NCBI GenBank assembly: GCA_000635495.1
Contig: JFLW01000003.1
Location: 124,001 to 188,000 of the forward strand
DNA: 64,000 bases
Source: Prochlorococcus sp. scB243_495K23
GTDB taxonomy: Bacteria; Cyanobacteriota; Cyanobacteriia; PCC-6307; Cyanobiaceae
Direction of reading: 5' to 3'
Under the pieces are notes generated by a model. The model had not been told where the DNA came from. It was given only the letters and a program-made list of their open reading frames with translations, and searched no databases. A program made the translations under genes and the position numbers. This document shows positions 19,072-28,319 of the stretch, one piece after another; the stretch's first letter is position 1, and each line of letters starts with the position of its first letter.

Positions 19072-20580
19072 ATGCAGAATAATTTTATAGAAAAAATAAA
19101 TGATGAAAAATATTTTTATTCATTGATTAAAGATATAGAGAAGATGAAAGTTGGATTCTATAGTGTCGGTTTATACCCTGCATCATTAGCATACAACTGT
19201 GCCATGCATGGAAAATCAAATAATATTCTCTTAGCTCCTAGGGAAGATAGAGATTTGTTAGGTGCTTTCTCAAAAGATGTTCTTTCTGATATGGATAATG
19301 AGATTATTGAAAAAATTAAGAGAATGGGACATTATTCTTCAGAGGGAAAAAGAAAGTCTTTTGATCTAGAAGATCTTCTCTTAAAATGTGAGATAGTTAT
19401 TCTTGCTTCAAACAGTAATCACATACAAGATGATGTTAAACATGCTTTAGAACTCAAAAAAACTTTAAAAAGAGAAAATGTGGTTCTTGGCTGTCTTGTT
19501 GGTTCCTTTTGCATTGATAAAAAAAATAAAAACCCTTTTATTCTCTGTAATAAATATCCAAATTTAGCTTTTTTTACAGGATTTCACCGTCATGGAGCTT
19601 TACGAAATCCTAATGATAGTTTTACAGCAAATTTCTGTCATCCTGATGCCTTAACTGCTTTAATAGGAGCTCGCATTTTAAATCAATTGTCACCGAATAT
19701 TCAAGTTTCTCCAGGAGTTCATAATATTGAATGTCAATATATAAAATCAATAAAAAATATATCATCCATATTTGCAGGTTTTGTAAATAACTTTCATTCC
19801 GATAAGCCAGGAATGCTACCTACCATTAATACGATTTTGTTAACTCAATGTTTAGATCAGGCCGCATCAGTATCATTACAAGTTAGAAAAGAAAATAAAT
19901 TAGAGAATAAATATCTTTCATTAAAAGAACTTGGTTATGGTGAAGAAATAATTAGTGCGAAAGAAATAATTAATGATGAATTTTGTGAAAAAGGAGATTA
20001 TACTTTTTCTCAATTAAATGCTGTTAAGGCTGATGTCTTAGGGAGCATGACTCTGCCAACTGAAGGAAAACCAACACGGAATTTTCAAGCAGGACAAGTT
20101 TTATCAGATATGCTTTTGCAACTCAAAAGATGTCCAAAAGAGATATCAGAATTCGTAAATTGGTGTGATAAATACTCTCTAAGTCAAGGAAGTTTAGAAG
20201 GTCTAAAATCTTTAAAATTTTGGCCAGAAATTTATAAAGAATTCAAAATCAAAAATAATAATTGTTCTATGATTAATCTAATTTATTTATGCTTTAATGC
20301 AAATTCAGAAGAAAAAAAAGAAATTTATAAGGTTTTAATTAGTTCAGAAGAAATTACTAATTTTTGCCAAGAATCTGTGAAATCTGAATCATCTTTAGAA
20401 CTAAATGAAAAATTAAAAGGAGATTATCTTTTTAATGATATTGAAAACCTTTACAAGAAATTGTTTATTGACAAAAAGGAAAACGATCTTAAGAAAAATG
20501 AATATAGTAATCAAATTTCAAATAAAAATCCAAGTTATATCAATGTATTGAAAATTATTAATAATTATTTTAATAATTGA
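19072..20580 (+). CDS. GpsA-like NAD(P)-dependent dehydrogenase-fold protein
   Basis: 502 residues, not a standard named enzyme. The N-terminus KVGFYSVGLYPASLAYNCAMHG looks like a degenerate Rossmann loop; VILASNSNHIQDDVKHAL and VVLGCLVGSFC follow at the positions of the glycerol-3-phosphate dehydrogenase motifs. HPDALTALIGARILN and NIECQYIKSIKNISSIFAGFVNNF resemble the GpsA C-terminal helices that form the active site. The last 150 residues are an extra helical region. I infer a glycerol-3-phosphate- or related dehydrogenase-like protein; catalytic function is unproven. It is divergent from the GgpP homologue, which acts on a glycerol-3-phosphate derivative, so the two may share a pathway. 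Confidence 0.6.
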   Translation: MQNNFIEKINDEKYFYSLIKDIEKMKVGFYSVGLYPASLAYNCAMHGKSNNILLAPREDRDLLGAFSKDVLSDMDNEIIEKIKRMGHYSSEGKRKSFDLEDLLLKCEIVILASNSNHIQDDVKHALELKKTLKRENVVLGCLVGSFCIDKKNKNPFILCNKYPNLAFFTGFHRHGALRNPNDSFTANFCHPDALTALIGARILNQLSPNIQVSPGVHNIECQYIKSIKNISSIFAGFVNNFHSDKPGMLPTINTILLTQCLDQAASVSLQVRKENKLENKYLSLKELGYGEEIISAKEIINDEFCEKGDYTFSQLNAVKADVLGSMTLPTEGKPTRNFQAGQVLSDMLLQLKRCPKEISEFVNWCDKYSLSQGSLEGLKSLKFWPEIYKEFKIKNNNCSMINLIYLCFNANSEEKKEIYKVLISSEEITNFCQESVKSESSLELNEKLKGDYLFNDIENLYKKLFIDKKENDLKKNEYSNQISNKNPSYINVLKIINNYFNN

Positions 20581-20672
20581 TTACTTATTTGATTTAATAA
20601 AACGCTAAGTTCTTCGTTTATTTACTAATCTTGGTTGCGGGGTTAGAATTATTATGGTTTTAAAAGGTTTTT

Positions 20673-21332
20673 TTGAAAAAGGAATTATCACATCGTTCTC
20701 ATGAACTGAAAGCTCTTGGTTGGAATCAAGAAGACTTAACAAGATACGAAGATTTATGGGACTACAGTCAAAGATGGGGATTAATAAATTTAGAAAGAGA
20801 AGATAGACAGTTTTTAAAAAAAGCAGAAAAGTTACTCCCAAAGATCCAAAATAAAAAGATCTCAGTTAAAAAAAATATTGAAGAAAAATCATATTATTTA
20901 TGGTTAAATTTTTACCTCGATGAAATTAGTATTTTTAGTGATTCTAATCTTCCAAAAAATAAACATGGTGTTTGGACACTCTTAATTGAAGAGGAAATAA
21001 AACTTCTTAAGGAATTACAACCAGTTATGGGTCTTCCAGATACTATAAAAGCCAAAAATCTATTTGAAAATAGAAAGGATCTTATCAATAAAGCTTTTAG
21101 TGAATTTGAAGCTAAAAATAACGATAAGGTTTTCAATTTTGATGAGGTTTTAAACAACTCTGAAAAAGACGTTGGTAAGAATTGGAAATCAATTACTGAA
21201 AAAGATCCTGAAGCTAATAAAACTTTTCCAATAATTGATTCCGCAAATATTGAGAAACTCAGATCAGCGATAAAAGAAGATTTGAGTTTATATATGAAAG
21301 ATAATTACCCCTCATTAAAAAAGGATTTATAA
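20673..21332 (+). CDS. Conserved-type hypothetical protein
   Basis: 219 residues, soluble, highly charged. The N-terminal 50 residues have a regular helical pattern (ELKALGWNQEDLTRYEDLWDYSQRW), and the rest is Glu/Lys-rich with a likely coiled helix (EEEIKLLKELQPVMGL). The start is TTG at 20673. No signal peptide, cofactor motif or membrane segment. It precedes metY with a poly-T tract between. I recognise no family; it looks like a picocyanobacterial protein of unknown role. Confidence 0.65.
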   Translation: MKKELSHRSHELKALGWNQEDLTRYEDLWDYSQRWGLINLEREDRQFLKKAEKLLPKIQNKKISVKKNIEEKSYYLWLNFYLDEISIFSDSNLPKNKHGVWTLLIEEEIKLLKELQPVMGLPDTIKAKNLFENRKDLINKAFSEFEAKNNDKVFNFDEVLNNSEKDVGKNWKSITEKDPEANKTFPIIDSANIEKLRSAIKEDLSLYMKDNYPSLKKDL

Positions 21333-21339
21333 ATATTTA

Positions 21340-21357
21340 TTTTTTTTTTTTTTTTTT
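21340..21357 (+). repeat. Homopolymer of 18 T
   Basis: A run of 18 consecutive T bases lies in the 68-base gap between the 219-residue gene and metY, followed by GGACTTTTTT. No stem precedes it, so it is not a standard terminator. It is long for this genome and prone to slippage in replication or sequencing. Confidence 0.9.
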
Positions 21358-21385
21358 GGACTTTTTTAAGTTAAATAGATAATAG

Positions 21386-22729
<1,344 letters not shown>

Positions 22730-22733
22730 AAAA

Positions 22734-22738
22734 GGAGA
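22734..22738 (+). promoter_or_regulatory. Strong Shine-Dalgarno site for metA
   Basis: AGGAG at 22734-22738 lies four bases before the TTG start at 22743. Clear Shine-Dalgarno sites are uncommon in this window, and this one settles the non-ATG start of metA and marks a metY-metA operon. Confidence 0.8.
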
Positions 22739-22742
22739 TTTA

Positions 22743-23633
22743 TTGGCTTTAATAATTCCTAGCAACTATCACAAGATTAGTGATGTCGAGAAAAATCATA
22801 TATCTTGGATCGAACCAGAATTGGCAAAAAGACAGGATATACGTCCTCTTAGGATTGGTATTTTAAATATCATGCCTCTTGGCAAACAGTATGAATTTAA
22901 CTTACTACATCCACTTGGTTTATCTCCTCTTCAAATTGAGCCAGTTTGGATAAAGCTTAAAACTCACTCTTATAAAACATGGGATCTTAATCATCTAAAT
23001 AATCTATACATAACTTGGGAAGAAGCAAATAATCCAGAACCGTTAGATGGAATCATTATTACTGGAGCACCTATTGAGCACCTAGCCTTTGAGGAGGTTA
23101 AGTATTGGGATGAATTTGTGAAAATTGTAAATGAAGCCAGAAATTCTTGTGCGAGTACTCTTGGATTATGTTGGGCTGGCTTTGCTCTGGCTTATTTGGC
23201 AGGGGTTGATAAGCAAGTTTTTGATAGGAAATTATTTGGGGTATTTCCTTTAAAAAGTCTTGTTCCTGGACACCCTTTGATGGGTACACAAGATGATGAA
23301 TTTATTTGTCCTCAAAGTAGATTTGCTGGATTACCAGATTTGGAAATGGAGAAGGCCCAAAAAGAAGGGAAATTGAATTTGTTGGCTTATGGAGAAAACG
23401 TTGGATATACAATATTTGAATCTAATGATCAAAAACAACTTATGCATTTAGGTCATCCTGAGTATACGGTGCATAGAATTATTAGTGAAATTGAAAGAGA
23501 CAAAGAAAAGGGAGATGTTCCTCCACCTGAAAATTTTGATCTAAATAGTTCAAAAACCGCTTGGAGATCTCATAGGAATTTGCTTTTTCAGCAATGGCTT
23601 TGGTTTTGTTATCAACAAGTTAGTCTTAATTAA
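22743..23633 (+). CDS. metA: Homoserine O-acetyltransferase of the MetA family
   Basis: 296 residues of the MetA/HTS family. The catalytic triad can be read: C143 in LGLCWAG, H238 and E240 in HLGHPEY. The acyl-donor position is E112 in TGAPIEHL, where succinyl-using enzymes such as that of E. coli have glycine; a glutamate here is known to favour acetyl-CoA in the Bacillus cereus enzyme. This agrees with the adjacent acetylhomoserine sulfhydrylase. It starts at TTG 22743 after a strong AGGAG. Its stop lies six bases from the convergent sulP stop. Confidence 0.93.
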   Translation: MALIIPSNYHKISDVEKNHISWIEPELAKRQDIRPLRIGILNIMPLGKQYEFNLLHPLGLSPLQIEPVWIKLKTHSYKTWDLNHLNNLYITWEEANNPEPLDGIIITGAPIEHLAFEEVKYWDEFVKIVNEARNSCASTLGLCWAGFALAYLAGVDKQVFDRKLFGVFPLKSLVPGHPLMGTQDDEFICPQSRFAGLPDLEMEKAQKEGKLNLLAYGENVGYTIFESNDQKQLMHLGHPEYTVHRIISEIERDKEKGDVPPPENFDLNSSKTAWRSHRNLLFQQWLWFCYQQVSLN

Positions 23634-23639
23634 CTTTTT

Positions 23640-25205
23640 TTAATGAGCACTTTCAATACCGCCTAGTCTCTCAAATAAGTTAAGACTTTCTTTATTTAAT
23701 CCTACAATTTCAACTTTAGAACCACCATTCTGGAATTTTCTAATAATTTGCTCAAGAGCAACAACGCCACTTTGATCCCAAATATGAGCTAAAGACATAT
23801 CAATTTCAATATTTTCTGGATGTTCATGAATATCAAATCCTTGTAAAAAATAAATTTTACTTACAAAAAATAATTGTCCTTTTACTTTGTAGGTAATCAA
23901 ATTATCTTCTTTAGCTCTAGAGACAGTTATAACTTTCGCCACTTTTCTGCTGAAAAGAATTGCAGCTAATGCAACTCCTGCAATAACTCCAAGTGCAAGA
24001 TTATGAGGTTTTGTAAGCATAGTAACTGCAAAAGTCATTATCATAACTGCAGTATCGCTTTTAGGTATCTTTCTAATATTTTTTAATCCATTTATATCTG
24101 CTGTACTTATTGCGATCGTTATCATGATTGCTACTAAAGCAGCCATTGGGATTGCTCCAATCCAAGATTTCAAGAGGATGATCATAATTAGGAGAGATAT
24201 ACCTGAGGAGAGGGTTGACAATCTAGATTTTCCTCCATTTTCAGTATTCATTACAGATTGCCCAACTAAGGCACATCCTGCCATTCCACCAAATAAGGAT
24301 GCCACAATATTTGCAATCCCCTGCCCTCTTGCTTCTTTATTTTTATTAGAACTTGTATCTGTTACATCGTCTAAAATATCTTGAGTTAAAAAGGTTTCCA
24401 TTAAACCTACGAGAGATATTGCAAGTGAGGTCGGTAAAATTACCCCTAATGTTTCAAGACTAAAAGGTACTTTTCCATTTTCTATTGATCCAAAAGGAAG
24501 AGAGATACTTGGTAATCCATCAGGTAATTTACCCAAATCGCTAACTGTTGGGACATCTAGATTAAAGAATATGCTTATAAGAGTAATTACTACAATTGCG
24601 ATAAGTTGAGATGGGACTACTTTTGTGATTTTTGGAAGCCCATAGATAATTATTAATCCTAGGATTACAAGAATCCAAACTACTGGAATCTGAGAGTTGA
24701 CTGGATATTGACTTAAAGTTTGTTCAACTAATCCTTTTGACTCTTTAATACCTATTCCTAACTGAGGTAGTTGTGCTTGAAATATTAAAAGTGCCAGTGC
24801 ATTTACAAATCCACTTAATACTCCTGTTGGGACGAATCGCATTTGGTAGGCCAGTCTTAAATATCCCCAAAGAATTTGGAAAATTCCAGTTAATATTCCA
24901 GCTGCAATAAGATATGGAACTCCTAATCCAGGAGATTGTGATTCTCCATAAGCGACAAGTCCTGTCATCAAAAGAGCTGTTGAACCTGTAGCTGAGGTGA
25001 TCATTCCCCTTCTCCCTCCAACAATCGCAATTGTTATGGATAAGCAGAATGCACCAAAAAGACCAACTTTAGGATCTACACCAGCTATACCTGAAAAAGC
25101 AATTGCTTCTGGGATCATTGCAAAAGCAACAACTAAGCCAGAGAGAATATTTGATTTTGGATCATCTAACCAATTTTTAGATAAATAACTTGAGAAATTT
25201 GACAT
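23640..25205 (-). CDS. SulP-family anion transporter with STAS domain
   Basis: 521 residues: about 11-12 hydrophobic segments with the SulP signature region (SGLVVAFAMIPEAIAFSGIAGVDP at 18-41 area; TSATGSTALLMTG; FGGMAGCALVGQSVMN), then a C-terminal STAS domain from about residue 425 (DIHEHPENIEIDMSLAHIWDQSGVVALEQII). SulP members in cyanobacteria carry sulfate or, as BicA, bicarbonate with sodium. Sequence alone does not settle which. Convergence with metA points weakly to sulfate; marine carbon acquisition points to bicarbonate. Confidence 0.9.
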   Translation of the reverse strand: MSNFSSYLSKNWLDDPKSNILSGLVVAFAMIPEAIAFSGIAGVDPKVGLFGAFCLSITIAIVGGRRGMITSATGSTALLMTGLVAYGESQSPGLGVPYLIAAGILTGIFQILWGYLRLAYQMRFVPTGVLSGFVNALALLIFQAQLPQLGIGIKESKGLVEQTLSQYPVNSQIPVVWILVILGLIIIYGLPKITKVVPSQLIAIVVITLISIFFNLDVPTVSDLGKLPDGLPSISLPFGSIENGKVPFSLETLGVILPTSLAISLVGLMETFLTQDILDDVTDTSSNKNKEARGQGIANIVASLFGGMAGCALVGQSVMNTENGGKSRLSTLSSGISLLIMIILLKSWIGAIPMAALVAIMITIAISTADINGLKNIRKIPKSDTAVMIMTFAVTMLTKPHNLALGVIAGVALAAILFSRKVAKVITVSRAKEDNLITYKVKGQLFFVSKIYFLQGFDIHEHPENIEIDMSLAHIWDQSGVVALEQIIRKFQNGGSKVEIVGLNKESLNLFERLGGIESAH

Positions 25206-25235
25206 TTTAAGTTTCTTTATACTTAAAAAGTTACC

Positions 25236-26516
25236 TCATAAAGGAGGCAAAATACCCTGTGGGTCAAAAATATTCTTTAAAGTTTTTAATTCATTCATTC
25301 TATTTCCAAAAGCTAATGTAAGTTCTTCCTCATGAGTATTTAAATGATTATGCAATTGGGCTAAATGAATATTTGGATAAAACCTTTTTAGGTTGTTCCA
25401 CGATGTATAAATCCAGTTCAAAGCAACTTCTTTTTCTTGAAGATCATTTTTTTTCCATGATGCATATATCCATGGTTTCCACGTACTTTTTCTATGAACA
25501 AAAAAGCTTGAGCCATAATTTAACTTTTTTGTTTTGCAACCTAGTTGTTGAGAAGCAACATAGCAGGAATTATTAGGTTTTTTATCCATTATTTCATTCA
25601 AACATTTTATGAAACTTGGGATATTATTTTTTAAATCTTCTCCAAGAAGACTAATTACTTCAGAATGGTTATTTGCATTAAGCTCATATAAATTTAATTC
25701 CTTTGGGAAGAAATTTATTTTGTTAAAATTCTCATGATATTGTTTTTTTAGAGCAGGAAATTTGTCTAAAGGCATTAAGTATTCTTCTGTTCTTTTATCC
25801 TCTAAATTATTTTTAAGTTCAGCAAAAATATATATATAAATCTTTTGGGCATAAATCCATTGAAGACTAATATTTTCTGGAAATTCCTCTGATATTTTTA
25901 TTATTTCTGTAAGTTCATTTGGATTTACAAATCCTTCAATAACCTTAATTGGATTAGATTTGATAGTTTTAAGTTCTATTTCGGTAATAATTGAGAAAAA
26001 GGGTGCTGCGCCTTTAATTGCTTCCCAAATCAATTGTTCTTCTGGATTTATTTGATTTTTTTTTAAAGAGATAAATGTGCCATTACCCAAGAAACCTTTT
26101 ATTGATTCAATATTATCAATGGCTAATCCGTAGGCCCGACTGAGCGGGCTTACTCCACCAGTAAGTACATATCCTGCTCCAGGAAGTTTAGAAAGTCCGA
26201 TTGGAAAACTTCGATTATGTTTTTGTAAATAATTTACTAGATCCCCCATTATTACTCCCCCTCCAATTGTTACTAAATTGGTTTTTCTATCTAGGTAAAT
26301 TTTGCTGTGATTTTTTCTTAGATCAAGAGTTGTAAAACCATTTTTTGCACAACTAGAAGTTGTACCTCCACTACATACGCATAGGTATTCAAATTTTTCT
26401 TTAGAACAATTTTGCTCATAAAACAAGGAATCATTCACGTCATAAATTAATTTTTTTAATTTTGCATCCTTTGCGTTAATATTTGGAACTTCAAGCAAGT
26501 TATTATTATTTTTCAC
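25236..26516 (-). CDS. FAD-linked oxidase/dehydrogenase (PCMH-type)
   Basis: 426 residues with an N-terminal FAD-binding PCMH domain: CVCSGGTTSSCAKNG, NLVTIGGGVIMGDLVNYLQ, FPIGLSKLPGAGYVLTGG with the glycine-rich phosphate contacts, and GAAPFFSIITEIEL. The C-terminus has the berberine/glycolate-oxidase-like ending FGNRMNELKTLKNIFDPQGI. The substrate is unknown. The N-terminal cysteines near residue 45 are unusual for the fold. It is divergent from cbiX, with only about 47 bases between starts. Confidence 0.83.
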   Translation of the reverse strand: MKNNNNLLEVPNINAKDAKLKKLIYDVNDSLFYEQNCSKEKFEYLCVCSGGTTSSCAKNGFTTLDLRKNHSKIYLDRKTNLVTIGGGVIMGDLVNYLQKHNRSFPIGLSKLPGAGYVLTGGVSPLSRAYGLAIDNIESIKGFLGNGTFISLKKNQINPEEQLIWEAIKGAAPFFSIITEIELKTIKSNPIKVIEGFVNPNELTEIIKISEEFPENISLQWIYAQKIYIYIFAELKNNLEDKRTEEYLMPLDKFPALKKQYHENFNKINFFPKELNLYELNANNHSEVISLLGEDLKNNIPSFIKCLNEIMDKKPNNSCYVASQQLGCKTKKLNYGSSFFVHRKSTWKPWIYASWKKNDLQEKEVALNWIYTSWNNLKRFYPNIHLAQLHNHLNTHEEELTLAFGNRMNELKTLKNIFDPQGILPPL

Positions 26517-26563
26517 TACATGATATTGTTATTTACTATTATGGTATAAATAATAATTTGATT

Positions 26564-27679
26564 TTGGATAATTTAGATTCGAAGTTAAATAATCAAGTCG
26601 CGATACTTATCTGTGGCCACGGGAGTAGAAATAAACTAGCCATTACTGAATTTCAAGAATTAACTAAGTGTATACAAAAAAGATATCCAAAATTTATAGT
26701 TGAATATGGTTTCTTGGAATTCGCTAAACCTTCGATTCTTGATGCTCTAGACACGTTAAAAGATCTTTCCATAAAAAAAGTAATTGCAATACCTGCAATG
26801 CTTTTTGCTGCGGGCCATGTAAAAAATGATATACCTAGCTTGCTAATGAATTATTCAGGTAAAACAGGTATTGAAATAATTTATGGAAGAGAATTAGGTA
26901 TTAATAATTTAATGATTAGTGCAGCTTGTGAAAGAGTGAAAGATGTATTTAAGCGAAATAATACTCTCAAACCTGAAGATTCATTATTAGTTGTTGTTGG
27001 TAGAGGCTCTTCTGACCCAGATGCGAATTCCAATGTTTCAAAAATAACGAGAATGATCGTAGAGGGTATTGGTTTAGGGTGGGGGGAAACAGTTTTTTCT
27101 GGAGTAACTTTCCCTCTCGTTGAACCTGGCTTGAAAAATGTTGTGAGACTTGGTTATAAAAATATAATTATTTTCCCTTATTTTCTTTTCTCAGGTGTCC
27201 TTGTCACCAGAATAAAAAGGCATAGTGATTTAGTTGCGATAAATAATCCAAATATCTCATTTATACATGCACAATATCTTTCGTCACAGTCTTATGTGGT
27301 CGACACTTTTGTAGAAAGGATTGAAGAGATTCTTAATAACGAAGGTAAGAATTTTATGAATTGCTCAACTTGTAAATATAGATCAAATTTATTTGGCTTT
27401 GAAAAAGAAGTTGGAATGATACAAGAAAGTCATCATGACCATGTAGAGGGCTTGGGGATCAGCTGTGAATTATGTGATCCTGAATGTAATGGTGCTTGTG
27501 AAATACAAAATCTAACTGATAACCACGAAAAATCAAACTCAGGAGGAGGTCTTTACTTAGAACATGAAGATGTTGAGGTTCATCAACATGAACATAATCA
27601 TCATCATCACCATAGTATTTATCCAAATTCAAAACATCCTTTAGGACCTGTCACGCTTCGCTTGCCTAATAAAGACTAA
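26564..27679 (+). CDS. cbiX: Sirohydrochlorin cobaltochelatase CbiX (long, tandem-domain form)
   Basis: Inserts cobalt into sirohydrochlorin early in vitamin B12 synthesis (or makes siroheme with iron). It has two CbiX/CbiK domains: ICGHGSRNKLA at the start with the metal-binding histidine, and LLVVVGRGSSDPDANSN beginning the second. A C-terminal tail adds Cys-rich segments (NCSTCKYRSN, CELCDPECNGAC), typical of iron-sulfur-bearing CbiX, and a His-rich stretch (HQHEHNHHHHHS) for metal storage. The frame stays open to TTG 26483, but that start would run into the divergent FAD-oxidase gene; TTG at 26564 (or 26558) fits the family N-terminus better. B12 is required by the NrdJ enzyme encoded further on. 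Confidence 0.9.
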   Translation: MDNLDSKLNNQVAILICGHGSRNKLAITEFQELTKCIQKRYPKFIVEYGFLEFAKPSILDALDTLKDLSIKKVIAIPAMLFAAGHVKNDIPSLLMNYSGKTGIEIIYGRELGINNLMISAACERVKDVFKRNNTLKPEDSLLVVVGRGSSDPDANSNVSKITRMIVEGIGLGWGETVFSGVTFPLVEPGLKNVVRLGYKNIIIFPYFLFSGVLVTRIKRHSDLVAINNPNISFIHAQYLSSQSYVVDTFVERIEEILNNEGKNFMNCSTCKYRSNLFGFEKEVGMIQESHHDHVEGLGISCELCDPECNGACEIQNLTDNHEKSNSGGGLYLEHEDVEVHQHEHNHHHHHSIYPNSKHPLGPVTLRLPNKD

Positions 27680-28061
27680 ATCTTAAGAAAAACCGTTGAA
27701 AATCAATTAATCACCTGTCTCTTTCTCGGCTTAGTCTTAATAGACTCAGCATATATAAGTATTCTTAATGTAAAATCTTGAAAGTATTTTGTACTAGATT
27801 TTCCACAATTTTTAGGTTGTTTTCCACGTCCAAATCCACATTGGATTAGAAATACCAGTATTTTTCAAAAAAAACAGGACATCAACATTATTGTTGACTT
27901 TTCTTTAAGATTTATTCAATTTCCTTTTTTAAAAAAGAAGTTTTTAAAAAACTAACTTATTACATGAGTCTCATTTGATAAATTGAAAAGTTTACATGCA
28001 GATTTTTTTTGATTTTTTTTGAAAAAAATATCATTATGGTTATGCAGAAAAATATAAATTT
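27680..28061. other. 382-base intergenic region upstream of the DUF2811 gene
   Basis: No convincing ORF on either strand. It contains a partly symmetric GCTTAGTC...GACTCAGC hairpin near 27730-27752, the DnaA-box-like cluster described separately, and an AT-rich stretch with a near-palindrome AGTTTTTAAAAAACT near 27940. It must also hold the promoter of the gene at 28062. Confidence 0.5.
27799..27840 (+). promoter_or_regulatory. Cluster of three DnaA-box-like sequences
   Basis: TTTTCCACA at 27799-27807 is a perfect match to the DnaA box used in cyanobacteria. TTTTCCACG at 27820-27828 has one change and AAATCCACA at 27832-27840 has two. All three are in the same orientation, within 42 bases and 21 then 12 bases apart, in a region without genes. 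Sites of this kind bind DnaA at origins, in regulated promoters or in titration loci; no dnaA/dnaN gene is nearby. Confidence 0.5.
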
Positions 28062-28319
28062 ATGGATCAAATCAGCAAATCAAATTTAACTGATAAGAAA
28101 CTTGTCGAGTGCTCTTCAAATAAAGTCTCTTTAGAAACAGAGCTTTCAGAAACTCTTTATGACACTATGAAAGATTTCGTATTAAGTAATCCAACTTGGG
28201 ATCAATATAAACTTATAAATTCAGCTTTAGCTACTTTTCTCGTTCAAAATGGATGTACAGATGATTCTGTATCAGAAATTTATTTAAATCAATTATTTAC
28301 ACCCTCTAAGTCTTTTTAA
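28062..28319 (+). CDS. DUF2811 protein
   Basis: 85-residue soluble protein matching the cyanobacterial DUF2811 family through VSLETELSETLYDTMKDFV, NPTWDQYKLINSALATFLVQNG. The conserved WDQ-x-SALATFL-QNG stretch fills residues about 46-66; the first 20 residues are variable. The function of the family is unknown. Its last 14 bases overlap the end of the convergent GMC oxidoreductase gene, so the genes share a tail region. Confidence 0.85.
   Translation: MDQISKSNLTDKKLVECSSNKVSLETELSETLYDTMKDFVLSNPTWDQYKLINSALATFLVQNGCTDDSVSEIYLNQLFTPSKSF

Noticed and set aside
26483-26563. Longer N-terminus for CbiX from TTG 26483
   Set aside because: It would overlap the start of the divergent FAD-oxidase gene and adds a low-complexity Tyr-rich leader not expected in the family.
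27799-27840. Chromosome origin at the DnaA-box cluster
   Set aside because: No dnaA, dnaN or other origin-linked genes, and only one perfect box; titration or regulation is more likely.
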